A DNA stretch of 64,000 nucleotides from Nitrososphaerota archaeon (GCA_028867675.1 JAGWGA010000002.1:28097-92096), one strand, 5' to 3'; positions 1-11,781 are shown, counted from the stretch's first letter. Numbers and translations are program-made. Notes: generated by a model not told the origin, from the letters alone.

Positions 1-1
1 A

Positions 2-175
2 TTCAAAGAAGTAATTGAAAAATTGAAGTTTGACAAACTACCATTAAAGACACCTTATGAAGAAGCTGCAGATGTGGTAATGACAGACAAGGGACATTTG
101 GATCCAAATCCACTACCTGTAACAAAACAGGATGTTGTCCAGCTTCTAAAAGACATAGTAGACGGAAGACTCTGA
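2..175 (+). CDS. C-terminal fragment of an unidentified protein (5' end outside window)
   Basis: Open frame from position 2 to TGA at 173-175: FKEVIEKLKFDKLPLKTPYEEAADVVMTDKGHLDPNPLPVTKQDVVQLLKDIVDGRL. Confidence 0.6.
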   Translation, partial: FKEVIEKLKFDKLPLKTPYEEAADVVMTDKGHLDPNPLPVTKQDVVQLLKDIVDGRL

Positions 176-357
176 GTCTACTTTTTTATATTTATTTTAC
201 ATAATCACTGTCAAGTATTTTTTCAAATCCAACAACATTCTAACAATATTATTCTTTGAATTTTTAGCAGCTTAACACCAGAAATTAGCAAGTATTTTCA
301 CATTATTACTAAACTTAAATATATCAAATATCTGACAGTAGTTGAAAGGTTTCGAAA

Positions 358-1443
358 ATGCTAAAGTTTGGAATTCAACAAGGACTTAACGTTGCTAGAC
401 TGGGATTAAACGAAGACCAGATTATTACAGCATGTGTTTTAGCAGACAAGACAGGTTATGATTCTATTTGGTATATGGATCATAGTAATGTTCCACAATG
501 GAGTGCAGCTATTGTAAACGATCCATGGGTTATGCTTTCTGCAATAGCCGCAGTTACAAACAAGGTAGAACTTGGAACTTGTGTTACAGATGCAGTAAGA
601 AGACATCCATCAAACATTGCACTTGCATCAATTACACTTGACAGAGTTTCACATGGAAGAGGTACTTTGGGTATCGGTGCAGGAGAGGCACAAAATCTCA
701 AGGAGTTTAAAATCCAATGGGATAAACCAGTAGGAAGATTTGAAGAACAATTACAAGTTATAAAATTACTTTATGAATCATCACCAGAACACAGAGTAAA
801 TTTCAAGGGAGAATTTTATCAGTTAGAAGAAGCATGTTTACAAGCAAAAAGCATTCGTAAACCAGGCCCACCGATCTACATGGCAGCAGGCGCACCAAGA
901 ACACTTGCATTGTGTGGTAAGTATGGAGATGGATGGATTCCAATTGGCTATACCCCAGAGCTATACGAAGATCATGTTTCCGTAATTAAAAAATCAATGA
1001 AAGAAAATGGAAGAACAGATGAGAACTTTAACTATGCAGTTGATATCGACGTATATTTCTCAGACGATGCAGAAGTTGCCTGGGCAAAAATGAAAAATGC
1101 TGTTAAGGTTAGCCTATTCAAGCCAGAAGTTCTCAAGGTTCACGGAATCCAAGATATTGCAGGTTTTGATTTCAAAAAGTACTTTACAGAATATTCCATG
1201 TCAAACCAAGAATGGATTGTAAAGATGCGAGAAGCATCACAAACGATTCCAGATAGTGTTGCACGCTCATCAATCGGACTTGGCACACCAGATGACATCA
1301 TTCCAGTCTTTGAGAGATTCATGAAAGCAGGTGTAAACCACTTTATTGTAAGATTCTGGGGTTCTGGATATTTTGCATCAATTGACAAGTTTGGCTCTAC
1401 TGTGCTAAAGTACTTTAAAGATCAAAACAACCCAAGAAAATAA
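358..1443 (+). CDS. LLM-class (F420-dependent, Mer-like) oxidoreductase
   Basis: 361 aa; luciferase-like features (RHPSNIALASITLDRVSHGRGTLGIGAGEAQNLKEF, GPPIYMAAGAPRTLALCGKYGDGWIP). Confidence 0.88.
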   Translation: MLKFGIQQGLNVARLGLNEDQIITACVLADKTGYDSIWYMDHSNVPQWSAAIVNDPWVMLSAIAAVTNKVELGTCVTDAVRRHPSNIALASITLDRVSHGRGTLGIGAGEAQNLKEFKIQWDKPVGRFEEQLQVIKLLYESSPEHRVNFKGEFYQLEEACLQAKSIRKPGPPIYMAAGAPRTLALCGKYGDGWIPIGYTPELYEDHVSVIKKSMKENGRTDENFNYAVDIDVYFSDDAEVAWAKMKNAVKVSLFKPEVLKVHGIQDIAGFDFKKYFTEYSMSNQEWIVKMREASQTIPDSVARSSIGLGTPDDIIPVFERFMKAGVNHFIVRFWGSGYFASIDKFGSTVLKYFKDQNNPRK

Positions 1444-1481
1444 TCTAGCCTCAGACTCGTTAAAAATTAATAATTTTTGGC

Positions 1482-1913
1482 TTATAGATATCTGAATATA
1501 GTCATCTTCTCAGAGTTTGGAAGATCAGAGACCAGAGCAAAGTTATAGAGAGGATATGACTTCTTGTATTCTTTCATAAAGCTCCATGCAACATCGTGTG
1601 TCTTAAACTCAGTTCTTATACTATCAATACGAGTCTCTATTCCACAGAGATCATAGATTTTGACCAGATAACGTTGTGGTCTTTTGTGAGGTCTTGCCTT
1701 CATTAGCCAAGCAATTGCAAATACAAATACTGCCATCATGATTAATGCAGCGCCAATTTCTTTCAAATATACTGCAAAAAATGCAGGAATTGTATATCCA
1801 AAGAGATTGTACACATAGCCTGCAAACCCCAGTACTGCGCCTACTACAACGTCGACTATCAGATTAGAATAATCAAAATTTCTTTTCATATTTGGTATTA
1901 GACATACTTGCAT
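1482..1913 (-). CDS. hypothetical membrane protein
   Basis: 143 aa ORF with two hydrophobic segments (VVVGAVLGFAGYVYNLFGY; ALIMMAVFVFAIAWLM). Confidence 0.6.
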   Translation of the reverse strand: MQVCLIPNMKRNFDYSNLIVDVVVGAVLGFAGYVYNLFGYTIPAFFAVYLKEIGAALIMMAVFVFAIAWLMKARPHKRPQRYLVKIYDLCGIETRIDSIRTEFKTHDVAWSFMKEYKKSYPLYNFALVSDLPNSEKMTIFRYL

Positions 1914-2597
1914 TTATCTATTAAAAAGCTACGCAGAAATACATCATTACATCTAACAAGTTTTGTGCAGCTACTAGGAAGATTAGAGATAAAATCAAAA
2001 GAAAAGATCGTTGAATTTCTAAATCAACAAGAAACTGGAAGAGTGTCAAGTATCGACAAGGATGGGTTCCCCCAGATAATACCAATGAATTTTGTTTATA
2101 CAAATGATGCCGTCTACATGCACTCTCATCCAAGAGGCGAGAAACTAGAAAATATTTTAAAAAACCCAAAGGTGGGTTTTGAGGTAGACCATAGCCTTGA
2201 ATTTTTGCCATCATATTTTTCATCACCTACCGATGCATCACAGGCAGATACACTATACATCAGCGTTGTAATCAAGGGCAAGGCATCACTAGTAACTGAC
2301 ACAAAAGAGAAGGTAATGGCACTCAACGAGTTGATGAAAAAATACCAGCCTGAAGGAGGGTATGAAAAACTCACTCCACATATGGGAGTAGTCGAAGAAG
2401 TTGCAATAATCAGGGTAATACCTGTTACAATGCGAGGAAAATACAAGATAGGTCAGCATATGGATAAAAAAACAAGACTAGAGATTGCAAAAAAGATTCT
2501 AGAGCGCAATACCGCTACTGCTGAAAACACAGTCAAGATGATGGGGGTTAAAAAGACAAAGAGTGGTCTTGAGATCTCAGAAGAACCTAGTTGGTAA
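1908..2597 (+). CDS. pyridoxamine 5'-phosphate oxidase-family (split-barrel FMN-binding) protein; true start uncertain
   Basis: KEKIVEFLNQQETGRVSSIDKDGFPQIIPMNFVYTNDAVYMHSHPRGEKLENILKNPKVGFEVD is typical of the PNPOx-like family. Confidence 0.75.
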   Translation: MHLSIKKLRRNTSLHLTSFVQLLGRLEIKSKEKIVEFLNQQETGRVSSIDKDGFPQIIPMNFVYTNDAVYMHSHPRGEKLENILKNPKVGFEVDHSLEFLPSYFSSPTDASQADTLYISVVIKGKASLVTDTKEKVMALNELMKKYQPEGGYEKLTPHMGVVEEVAIIRVIPVTMRGKYKIGQHMDKKTRLEIAKKILERNTATAENTVKMMGVKKTKSGLEISEEPSW

Positions 2598-2642
2598 AAA
2601 TATATCATAACTACCATTGCTTTAAATTTGAAATAAGACAAT

Positions 2643-4592
2643 TTGTTATGTTTGCTAGAAAATCCAATCTATGAGTTAGCATCTGAATTTGTTCCAACTG
2701 GCGACCAGCCACAGGCAATAGAACAGCTAGTAGAAGGAGTAAGAAAGAAAAAAGTCCAAACTTTACTAGGTGTGACAGGCAGCGGTAAGACCTTTACTGT
2801 TGCAAATGTTGTGGCACGGACTGGAAAAAAGACACTTGTCATTTCACATAACAAGACTTTGGCTGCTCAACTTTATGCAGAGCTAAAACAATTCTTTCCA
2901 AAAAACAATGTAGGATATTTTGTATCATACTATGATTACTATCAACCTGAAAGCTACATCCCACAGACTGACACATATATTGAAAAAGACACCCAGATTA
3001 ATGAAAAAATAGAAAAGCTTCGTCTTGAGGCAACTGCAATGCTATTATCTGGAGAGCCCACAGTTATTGTATCCACAGTATCATGCATCTACTCTCTAGG
3101 CTCACCTAGCGAGTGGGAAGAGATGTCAATTACAATAGAAAAAGGAATAGAGATTGGAAGGAGTTCATTGATAAAAAAACTAGTCAATGCAAGATATGAT
3201 AGAAACGACACTGAGCTTTTAGCTGGAAGATTTCGAATCAAGGGCGATACAATTGATGTCATTCCAGCATATTCAGATTCAATTGTCAGAATTTCCCTAT
3301 TTGGTGATGAGATAGACAAAATAACAGTTTGTGACCCGGTATCACTTGAAGTAAAAAAACAAGTATCTAAAATCAAAATTTATCCTGCAAAGCACTACCT
3401 AGTAGCAGCAGATGTAAGAAAGACCGCGGTCCAGTCAATTAGAGATGAGCTCAAAGACAGACTCAAAGAACTTCCAGAACTTGAAAGACAGAGATTAGAG
3501 ATGAGAACAAAGTATGACTTGGAAATGATTGAGGAATTAGGATATTGCTCTGGAATTGAGAATTATTCAAGGCACTTTGATGGACGAAAACCTGGTGAGC
3601 CTCCGTTTTGTCTTTTAGATTTCTTCGGAGAGGATTTTTTACTTGTAATTGATGAGTCACATGTTACATTGCCACAATTACATGGAATGTATAATGGAGA
3701 TCATACAAGGAAAAAATCCTTGATTGATTACGGTTTTAGACTTACAAGTGCATTTGATAACAGACCATTAAAGTTTGAGGAATTTGAAAAGTATATCAAA
3801 AATACAATTTTTGTATCTGCGACACCTGCAGATTATGAAAAAAGTAAAAGTTCCCAAATTGTAGAACAAGTAGTAAGACCAACAGGTCTTGTAGACCCAC
3901 AAGTCGAAGTGAGAAAGACAGAAAATCAAATGGATGACCTTATATCTGAAATTAAAAAACGAGTTGACAAAAATCAACGTGTTCTAGTTACTACACTGAC
4001 AAAAAGAATGGCAGAAGACTTGGCAGAATACCTGTCAAAGAACAAGGTCAGGGTAAGATATCTCCATTCAGAGATTGAAAACTTGCAGAGGACTGAAATT
4101 ATAAGGCAGCTAAGATTGGGAGAGTTTGATGTCCTAGTAGGCATAAATCTCCTAAGAGAGGGTCTTGACATTCCCGAAGTTGCCCTTGTTGCCATCTTGG
4201 ATGCAGACAAGGAAGGATTTTTGAGAAATGTTACCAGTTTAATACAGACTTTTGGAAGAGCCGCAAGAAACCTAGAAGGTTCAGTGATCATGTATGCTGA
4301 TAAAATGACGGAGTCCATGAAAAATGCAATATCAGAGACTGAGAGAAGGAGAAACAAGCAGTTAGAATATAATAAAAAAATGGGAATTACACCTGCATCA
4401 ATTGTAAAATCCATTCCTCAGCAGACAATAGTTCTAGATGAGACAAAACACATGTCAAAGCATGATTTACAAACACTGGCAATTGAAATTGAAACTACAA
4501 TGAAGCGTTATGCAGAAGAATTAGATTTTGAAAAAGCAATAGAGTATCGAGATAAATTATCAAAAATACAACGACAATTAAGAAATGAATAA
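2643..4592 (+). CDS. uvrB: excinuclease ABC subunit B
   Basis: 649 aa; Walker [27 protein letters not shown] beta-hairpin, C-terminal UVR domain. Confidence 0.97.
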   Translation: MLCLLENPIYELASEFVPTGDQPQAIEQLVEGVRKKKVQTLLGVTGSGKTFTVANVVARTGKKTLVISHNKTLAAQLYAELKQFFPKNNVGYFVSYYDYYQPESYIPQTDTYIEKDTQINEKIEKLRLEATAMLLSGEPTVIVSTVSCIYSLGSPSEWEEMSITIEKGIEIGRSSLIKKLVNARYDRNDTELLAGRFRIKGDTIDVIPAYSDSIVRISLFGDEIDKITVCDPVSLEVKKQVSKIKIYPAKHYLVAADVRKTAVQSIRDELKDRLKELPELERQRLEMRTKYDLEMIEELGYCSGIENYSRHFDGRKPGEPPFCLLDFFGEDFLLVIDESHVTLPQLHGMYNGDHTRKKSLIDYGFRLTSAFDNRPLKFEEFEKYIKNTIFVSATPADYEKSKSSQIVEQVVRPTGLVDPQVEVRKTENQMDDLISEIKKRVDKNQRVLVTTLTKRMAEDLAEYLSKNKVRVRYLHSEIENLQRTEIIRQLRLGEFDVLVGINLLREGLDIPEVALVAILDADKEGFLRNVTSLIQTFGRAARNLEGSVIMYADKMTESMKNAISETERRRNKQLEYNKKMGITPASIVKSIPQQTIVLDETKHMSKHDLQTLAIEIETTMKRYAEELDFEKAIEYRDKLSKIQRQLRNE

Positions 4593-7404
4593 CAAATTAA
4601 TCATCCGTGGTGCAAGGGAGCACAATCTAAAAAACATCAATGTAGACATTCCAAAGAATAAACTAGTTGTAATCACAGGACTTTCAGGCTCTGGAAAATC
4701 AACACTTGCCTTTGATACAATATATGCAGAAGGTCAGAGAAGATACGTCGAATCGCTTTCAGCATATGCAAGACAGTTCCTTGAGATGATGAACAAGCCA
4801 GATGTCGATTCAATTGAAGGATTATCTCCTGCAATATCAATACAACAAAAAACTACAAGCAAAAATCCAAGGTCTACTGTAGGAACTATAACAGAAATTT
4901 ACGATTATCTAAGATTATTATATGCACGAATTGGAACACCGCACTGTCCAAGATGTTCTAGAAAAATATCAAATCAATCAGTAGAATCCATTTGTGAATC
5001 AATTCTCAAAGAATCAGAAGGAAAAAAGATCCTAATTCTCGCATCACTTGTAAGAAGAAAGAAAGGAACTTATGAAAAATTATTTGAGGATGTAAAAAAA
5101 CAAGGATATTCAAGAATTAGAGTAGATGGGGAAATAATTGAGATTACAGGAGAGTTTCCAACACTTGACAAACAAAAATGGCACAATATCGAGATTGTAG
5201 TTGATAGAGTCAAGGCATCATGGGAGGAAAAAAGTAGACTCTTTGAATCAATCCAGACAGCCCTCAAGGCAGGAAAGGGAGATGTCATGGTTGTCGATAC
5301 CGAAGAAAAGATTTACTCTCAGAATAATGCATGTCCATTTTGTGGAATATCAATAGGTGAATTGGAGCCCCGAGGTTTCTCGTTTAATTCACCATTTGGA
5401 GCATGCAAGACTTGCCACGGATTAGGTGTAAAGATGGAGTTTGAGCCAGATCTACTAATCCCAGACAAGACAAAATCAATCCTAGATGGGGCAATAGTTC
5501 CATGGTCAGGCAGATTTTCATCATTTAGAAGACAAACCCTGCGAGATGTGGGGAAAAAATATGGCTTTGATTTGATGACTCCAATTAACAAAATGACTCC
5601 AAAACAACTTCAAATCATACTGTACGGAAGTGGGGAGGCGGTAAAATTCTCATACGAGTCTCAATCGACTGACTCCAGATGGGAGTATACCAATACATTT
5701 CATGGCGTAATACCAAGCCTTCAGAAAAATTTTGCAGAAACTGATTCAGAATCAAAGAGAGAAGAGCTAAGTAAATTCATGAGGGAGACACCATGTAACA
5801 CATGTAAGGGTAGAAGACTAAAAGATGAAGCACTCGCTGTATCAATAAATTCATTATCAATAATGGATGTCTGCGACTTGTCAATTGATTCTTGTTATGA
5901 ATTTTTTAAAAATCTTCAACTAAGCGATACTGAAAAATATATTGCAAAATCCATTTTAAAAGAAGTTCTCTCAAGACTTGAATTTCTAAAAAATGTAGGA
6001 TTGAACTATCTTACACTTAATCGAGTAAGTTCTACACTTTCAGGAGGAGAAGCTCAAAGAATCAGGCTTGCAACACAAATAGGATCAAACCTCACAGGAG
6101 TACTATATGTTCTTGATGAACCTACAATCGGATTACATCAAAGAGACAATGCAAAATTAATAAAAACACTGACAAAGCTTCGCGATTTAGGAAATACAAT
6201 TTTAGTAGTAGAGCATGATGAAGAGGTAATGCGAAGCTCTGATTGGATTATAGATTTAGGTCCAGGGGCAGGAGTCCACGGAGGAAATGTAGTCTTTGAA
6301 GGTACAACGAAGGAAATTTTAAAAAGTGAAAAATCAGTTACTGCAAAATATCTTAAAAATCATGATGCCATCAAGCTTGTCAGAAACAAGCATGAACAAA
6401 AAGGAAAGTTGGTTCTAAAAGGCGCAGCAGAAAACAATCTCAAAAATATCGATGTCGAGTTTCCGCTTGGTATGATGATCACTGTAACAGGTGTTTCTGG
6501 CTCTGGAAAATCTACCCTGATAAACGATATACTATACAACGCATTAGCTGTGGAAATCTATGGCTCTACGGATAGACCTGGCAGACACAAGGCAATTTTA
6601 GGATTAGATGATATTGATAAAGTAATAGGCATAGACCAATCCCCCATAGGGCGTACTCCACGCTCAAATCCTGCCACATATATCGGTGCGTTTACTCCCA
6701 TTAGAGAATTATATGCAGGAACCGAATTATCAAAAGAGCGAGGTTACACCCCAGGTCAGTTTTCATTCAATGTTGCAGATGGCAGGTGTTTTGCATGTGA
6801 GGGAGACGGTGTAAAAAAAATCGAGATGCAGTTTCTTTCCGACGTATACGTAGTATGCGACGAATGTAAGGGCAAGCGATATAATTCTGAAACACTTTCA
6901 GTACATTACAAGGACAAGAATATTTCAGATATTCTTGCAATGACAGTAGATGAAGCATTAGAATTTTTTACAAACATTCCTTCAATTCAGAGAAAGCTTC
7001 AGACTGTAGCTGACGTGGGTCTTGGATATATCAAACTTGGACAAGCTGCTACTACACTATCTGGTGGAGAAGCCCAACGTGTAAAACTTGCATCTGAATT
7101 ATCAAAACGAGATACTGGTAGAACGGTTTACATCTTGGATGAACCAACAACTGGACTGCATTTTGCAGATGTTCAAAAATTACTCGAAGTATTAAACAGA
7201 CTAGTAAAACTTGGAAACACCATAATCATAATAGAGCACAACATGGATGTAATTAAAAATTCAGATTGGATTATTGATTTAGGTCCAGAAGGAGGAGATG
7301 GGGGAGGAACAGTTGTTGCAGTTGGAACTCCAGAACAGGTTGCAGAAAATCCAAGAAGCTATACAGGTCAATATCTAAAACGTATTTTAAAAAATGATTC
7401 TTGA
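4585..7404 (+). CDS. uvrA: excinuclease ABC subunit A
   Basis: 939 aa; two ABC ATPase modules ([28 protein letters not shown]), CxxC zinc motifs, LSGGEAQR twice. Confidence 0.97.
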   Translation: MNNKLIIRGAREHNLKNINVDIPKNKLVVITGLSGSGKSTLAFDTIYAEGQRRYVESLSAYARQFLEMMNKPDVDSIEGLSPAISIQQKTTSKNPRSTVGTITEIYDYLRLLYARIGTPHCPRCSRKISNQSVESICESILKESEGKKILILASLVRRKKGTYEKLFEDVKKQGYSRIRVDGEIIEITGEFPTLDKQKWHNIEIVVDRVKASWEEKSRLFESIQTALKAGKGDVMVVDTEEKIYSQNNACPFCGISIGELEPRGFSFNSPFGACKTCHGLGVKMEFEPDLLIPDKTKSILDGAIVPWSGRFSSFRRQTLRDVGKKYGFDLMTPINKMTPKQLQIILYGSGEAVKFSYESQSTDSRWEYTNTFHGVIPSLQKNFAETDSESKREELSKFMRETPCNTCKGRRLKDEALAVSINSLSIMDVCDLSIDSCYEFFKNLQLSDTEKYIAKSILKEVLSRLEFLKNVGLNYLTLNRVSSTLSGGEAQRIRLATQIGSNLTGVLYVLDEPTIGLHQRDNAKLIKTLTKLRDLGNTILVVEHDEEVMRSSDWIIDLGPGAGVHGGNVVFEGTTKEILKSEKSVTAKYLKNHDAIKLVRNKHEQKGKLVLKGAAENNLKNIDVEFPLGMMITVTGVSGSGKSTLINDILYNALAVEIYGSTDRPGRHKAILGLDDIDKVIGIDQSPIGRTPRSNPATYIGAFTPIRELYAGTELSKERGYTPGQFSFNVADGRCFACEGDGVKKIEMQFLSDVYVVCDECKGKRYNSETLSVHYKDKNISDILAMTVDEALEFFTNIPSIQRKLQTVADVGLGYIKLGQAATTLSGGEAQRVKLASELSKRDTGRTVYILDEPTTGLHFADVQKLLEVLNRLVKLGNTIIIIEHNMDVIKNSDWIIDLGPEGGDGGGTVVAVGTPEQVAENPRSYTGQYLKRILKNDS

Positions 7405-8977
7405 CATATCAAAGGTAACAATTCCATTACATCCTGGCATATACATAATGAAGGATTTGGATGATAAGATACTATACATTGGAAAGGCAAAGAATCTAAA
7501 AAACAGAGTCAAGTCATATTTTTTAAAAAATCAAAACTACAAGACTCAAAAACTAGTAGAAAAGATTCGCGATATCGAATTTGTACTAACAGACAATGAG
7601 GAAGAGGCATTTTTACTTGAGGCAAATATGATCAAGCGATACAGACCTCCATACAATATTGAACTCAAAGACCAACAAAGATACACATACCTTAGAATTA
7701 CAAATGAGCAATATCCACGCCTCATGGTAGCCAGGCGTACTAGAACAGGGGAATTTCTGGGTGGAGGTAGGGTTTACGGACCATTTACACGCGGAAGTTC
7801 AAAGATGTTATCAATTGGACTACTACGAAAGACGTTTAAGATTAGAATCTGTAAAAAACTTCCAAAAGAGGCATGTCTTGAATATCACCTTGGAAACTGC
7901 GAAGCTCCATGTCAATTCAAACAAGCCCAAGAAAATTATGGAAAAAATATCGCAGAATTGGAATCAATTCTCAAAGGCAAGCAAAGATTGGAAGATTTTG
8001 TTGGGAAATTAGATTTAGAAATGAAGCAATCTTCAGAGAGTCGTCAGTACGAGCGAGCAAAGGAGATACATGAAACACTACAAAGACTATCCAGTTTACA
8101 AATTAAACAAAACATGGAAACTGCAAGAGTTGGCTCTGATGAAGAATATTTTGGAATAAAGATAAAAGATCAGACTGCATATGTGATGAGTTTCAGACTT
8201 GCAAATGGAGTAATAAAAGATAGAAACAAATTTTCTTTTGATCTAGTTGGAGACAATTCATTTTCTAGTTTCTTGTCCCAGTATTATGCTACAAACCCAA
8301 TTCCAAAGCATGTCATAGTAAGTGAAATGCCAGAAAAAAAAGAAATTCTTGAAGAAATACTTTCTCGCAATTTGGGCTTTAAAGTAAATATCGTTGTTCC
8401 AATCTCAGGAAAAAGACGAGAAATAATAGATCTCATTATGAGAAATATCTCTCTAGCAATAACAAAAGGTGCAGACCCTGCACTAATTGAACTTCAAGAA
8501 AAACTCGGACTAGAAAATCTCCCTAGAAAAATAGAATGCTTTGACATTTCAAACCACGGTGAGGATTATGCGGTAGGTTCCATGTCATGCCTTGTAGATG
8601 GAAAACCTCACAAATCAGGATATAGGAAATTTAAGATAAAGACGATAAAAGGAAGAGATGATTTTGCAATGATAAATGAGATAGTCAAAAGGCGCTATTT
8701 GAGACTAAAAGAAGAGAAAACAGGCATGCCAGACTTGATTTTAATTGATGGTGGGCGAGGTCAACTAAACGCAGCACTTGGGGCATTACATTCTGTTGGA
8801 GTAAAAGTTTCTTGTGTTTCACTTGCAAAAGAAAACGAAGAAGTATATCATCCAAGATTAACAAAACCAATTATAATTCCAAAGAATAATCAGGCATTAA
8901 AGATCTTACAACATGCAAGAGATGAAGCTCATAGATTTGGTGTTGCGTATAACAGAGCAATTCGAAAATTTACTTGA
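7394..8977 (+). CDS. uvrC: excinuclease ABC subunit C (apparently lacking C-terminal (HhH)2)
   Basis: 527 aa; GIY-YIG domain (GIYIMKDLDDKILYIGKAKNLKNRVKSYF), UVR region, RNase H-like domain (ECFDISNHGEDYAVGSMSCLVDG); overlaps uvrA end. Confidence 0.94.
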   Translation: MILDISKVTIPLHPGIYIMKDLDDKILYIGKAKNLKNRVKSYFLKNQNYKTQKLVEKIRDIEFVLTDNEEEAFLLEANMIKRYRPPYNIELKDQQRYTYLRITNEQYPRLMVARRTRTGEFLGGGRVYGPFTRGSSKMLSIGLLRKTFKIRICKKLPKEACLEYHLGNCEAPCQFKQAQENYGKNIAELESILKGKQRLEDFVGKLDLEMKQSSESRQYERAKEIHETLQRLSSLQIKQNMETARVGSDEEYFGIKIKDQTAYVMSFRLANGVIKDRNKFSFDLVGDNSFSSFLSQYYATNPIPKHVIVSEMPEKKEILEEILSRNLGFKVNIVVPISGKRREIIDLIMRNISLAITKGADPALIELQEKLGLENLPRKIECFDISNHGEDYAVGSMSCLVDGKPHKSGYRKFKIKTIKGRDDFAMINEIVKRRYLRLKEEKTGMPDLILIDGGRGQLNAALGALHSVGVKVSCVSLAKENEEVYHPRLTKPIIIPKNNQALKILQHARDEAHRFGVAYNRAIRKFT

Positions 8978-8983
8978 TACACA

Positions 8984-9946
8984 TTAAATAAATTCATCAA
9001 GAGAATTTTCTTTTAATGGCTGTGCATCATATCCCATCTTGGTCAAGTCTGCTGCAAACTCATCTACAAATCCATGTACAGTGTAAATTTTTTCAGGATT
9101 GCATCGTTTTACCAAGCTAAGCAATTCATTGTAATCACAATGATCACTTAGTGGAATGGAATAATCATGTCCACGTGCAAATGAAAACCTTGACGATTGT
9201 GCCCACCCGCTAAACCCTATCGTTATTGCATCATACTTGGATTTCATATGTTTGATAAACGTATTTCTTCCACTCATGTTTGGTGCAATCATAAGCCACG
9301 GTTTTTTATCAAGCAGACCTTTTGATTCTGCTTCTGTATGTCCAAGCGATTCTGTAAGAGGCATTCCAAATTCTCGATACAAGTCATTTACTTTTTTTAC
9401 TGAATCATGATAGTATGGCTGCCAGTGTGAAAATAGATATGACAGAATCTGTGCTTTACCTAGTTCATATCCTAATAAAATAACAGGCTTGCCCTTGCCA
9501 TAAAGTTCTGAGATTATCTTATTCACTCTTTTTACAGTATCATCAATTGTTGGAAATACATATTCAGGCATACCAAACGTGCATTCGGTAATCAGAGTTT
9601 TACATTTTGGAACCAATGCACCCTTCATAAATCCCCTATCGCGAATAGAAATATCCCCAGTATAGAAAACATCATCAAACAAGAGCCCCTTTGCACCCAG
9701 GATATGTCCGGCATCAACCATGGAGAAATTCTCATATTCTTCGACATAGTTGTCAATTGAATAGCCCCTAAGCTTTGCAATCTCTGTTGTCTGCTTTGAT
9801 GCAATTAGAACACCTTGACCACGTTGGTTATGCAGATGATCTAAATGCGCATGTGAAACAAAACTTATCCCCTTTTCGGTTCCACGTTTCGGATCAAGAT
9901 TCACGGTTTTATCATCATGTGTCACTACAATACCGTTTGAGGTCAT
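8984..9946 (-). CDS. metallo-beta-lactamase/beta-CASP-like exonuclease (mRNA 3'-end processing-like)
   Basis: ORF 8984..10060; likely start MTSNGIVVTHDD at 9946; SHAHLDHLHNQ, DAGHILGAKGLLF, SDHCDYNELLSLVKRCNPEKIYTVHG motifs. Confidence 0.75.
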   Translation of the reverse strand: MTSNGIVVTHDDKTVNLDPKRGTEKGISFVSHAHLDHLHNQRGQGVLIASKQTTEIAKLRGYSIDNYVEEYENFSMVDAGHILGAKGLLFDDVFYTGDISIRDRGFMKGALVPKCKTLITECTFGMPEYVFPTIDDTVKRVNKIISELYGKGKPVILLGYELGKAQILSYLFSHWQPYYHDSVKKVNDLYREFGMPLTESLGHTEAESKGLLDKKPWLMIAPNMSGRNTFIKHMKSKYDAITIGFSGWAQSSRFSFARGHDYSIPLSDHCDYNELLSLVKRCNPEKIYTVHGFVDEFAADLTKMGYDAQPLKENSLDEFI

Positions 9947-10104
9947 CTTAACTTTAGATTTCAATTTAAAACAAGTAGTCATCAGAGTGGTTATAAATTG
10001 CAAGATTGATCGAGTATAACATTTGATGTAATAGACTCTACACCAATCATTACACATCATAAAAATTAGTAAAGTGTTTATTCAGATATGTTTCAAGATA
10101 GAAC

Positions 10105-10722
10105 ATGCTCAACCTTGCCATCCTGATATCAGGAAGAGGAAGCAATATGGAGAATATTGTAAAATCAATTAAAAAAAATAAAATTCCGGTCAATCCTGTA
10201 GTTGTGATTTCAAACAAGTCAGATGCAAAAGGTCTTGAGATTGCAAAAAAACTTGGAGTAAAAACTGAGATTATAGAAAGCAATGGCCTCAAGGGAGGAA
10301 ATTGGGAGTACGATTCAAAACTTGTTGCAGCATTAGAGAAATACAAGGTCACCCCTCAAAATGGTCTAGTATGCCTTGCAGGGTTTATGAGAATAATGAG
10401 TCCAGAGTTTATCAAATATTACAAGGGAAGAATTTTGAATATCCACCCTGCAATATTGCCATCCTTTCCAGGACTCCACTCTCAGAAACAGGCCTTGGAT
10501 TACGGAGTAAAATATACAGGATGCACAGTTCACTTTGTAGATGAGGGAATAGATACCGGACCTATCATTTTACAGTCAATTGTAAAGGTAAAAGACAACG
10601 ATACCGAAGAGTCACTCTCAAAGCGAATTTTAAAACAGGAACACAAAATTTATCCAAAAGCTGTCAAGATGTTTGCCAAGGGCAAGATCAAGATATCGGG
10701 AAGAAAGACAGTTACATCCTAA
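10105..10722 (+). CDS. purN: phosphoribosylglycinamide formyltransferase
   Basis: LAILISGRGSNMENIVKSI; LAGFMRIMSPEFIKYYKGRILNIHPAILPSFPG; GCTVHFVDEGIDTGPIILQ. Confidence 0.95.
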   Translation: MLNLAILISGRGSNMENIVKSIKKNKIPVNPVVVISNKSDAKGLEIAKKLGVKTEIIESNGLKGGNWEYDSKLVAALEKYKVTPQNGLVCLAGFMRIMSPEFIKYYKGRILNIHPAILPSFPGLHSQKQALDYGVKYTGCTVHFVDEGIDTGPIILQSIVKVKDNDTEESLSKRILKQEHKIYPKAVKMFAKGKIKISGRKTVTS

Positions 10723-11039
10723 GTGTCAGGTCCACCAAAAAAATACACTACAATGAGTTCTTTTTTGTTTCCGTAAAACCTGTGTGGAATTTTTTTCCCA
10801 ACATAATATGCCACTCCTTCTGAAACAGGATAGTCTTTTTTGTCCACTGAAAGAAATCCGTCGCCTTTTACTACATAGTAAACCTCGTCGCTTTCATGTG
10901 GTTCTTGAGTATCGTCTTCACCTGGAGCCAATCTAAGAATTCCCGCTGCCAGATTTTCTTTGTTGATAAACGTATGAAAATATGTATCACTTTTTGCAAT
11001 TTTTTTTACAAACTCGTTAGTATTATAATCTATTTTCAA
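10719..11039 (-). CDS. cupin-domain protein
   Basis: 106 aa; EPHESDEVYYVVKGDGFLSVD cupin motif. Confidence 0.8.
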   Translation of the reverse strand: MKIDYNTNEFVKKIAKSDTYFHTFINKENLAAGILRLAPGEDDTQEPHESDEVYYVVKGDGFLSVDKKDYPVSEGVAYYVGKKIPHRFYGNKKELIVVYFFGGPDT

Positions 11040-11111
11040 TAATTTGCATACAAATTGGTACTTAATGATTTTAACTATAACGTTTGCAATTCAGTCTCAT
11101 CAGATATAAAA

Positions 11112-11366
11112 TCAAGATTCAGACGTGTGTACCGTGTGGTCATGTCTGAAATTACAGGATGGACATACAAATATCTGATACAAGTCTCCATTGATGTCTT
11201 TTTTTATTTCAGAAATTAGTTTGTCCATGGCAAGTCCCTTTCTTGGACAATCAACCTCAGGACATGGCATATCATAGTCTAGGATATGGTCTAAACAAAA
11301 GTAGCCAATCTTTGAAGAATAGTTTCCTTCCTTAGAGCAACCTTTTTTTTCACATATTTGGACCAT
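11112..11366 (-). CDS. small Cys-rich putative zinc-binding protein
   Basis: 84 aa with several Cys pairs (CEKKGC, CPEVDCPRKG, CPSCNFRHDH). Confidence 0.6.
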   Translation of the reverse strand: MVQICEKKGCSKEGNYSSKIGYFCLDHILDYDMPCPEVDCPRKGLAMDKLISEIKKDINGDLYQIFVCPSCNFRHDHTVHTSES

Positions 11367-11496
11367 AATGAATTGGCAATGGTTATAGGTTTTTTAAACA
11401 TTAACCCAAAATTATTGTACACTTTTAACTGCCAGTATCATATTTCCGGATATTGTTTTAGTATAGTTAATTATAATGTGTAAAAAATACTAAAAC

Positions 11497-11781
11497 ATGG
11501 GTGACGGAATAGGCGGTCCTGTAATTAGTTGTCTATCTGGAAATACTTTTGAGATGACAGTTACCCATTTTCGTAAAGACAACAAGGAAGAATATGGTAA
11601 AGTTGAGAGAATTACAATTGCCAAAGTAGACAATCCAGACGACCCACAATATGAAGAAAAAACAATCCACGATTTAGAGCGTGCATTAAAGGGCAAATTT
11701 GTAACATGTAATGTACAATACAGAGACCCAAAAACGGACATATTGATTTGCAATGTATTCATTCAAAACCATCCAGAATAG
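11497..11781 (+). CDS. conserved hypothetical protein
   Basis: 94 aa ORF with an AT-rich upstream region. Confidence 0.6.
   Translation: MGDGIGGPVISCLSGNTFEMTVTHFRKDNKEEYGKVERITIAKVDNPDDPQYEEKTIHDLERALKGKFVTCNVQYRDPKTDILICNVFIQNHPE

Noticed and set aside
480-701. Antisense ORFs listed opposite clear genes (e.g. 480..701, 1140..1388, 2126..2446, 3974..4414, 17473..17751, 18194..18448, 28085..28474)
   Set aside because: They lie fully antisense to confidently identified genes, have low-complexity Ser/Phe/Leu compositions typical of shadow frames, and no recognisable domains.
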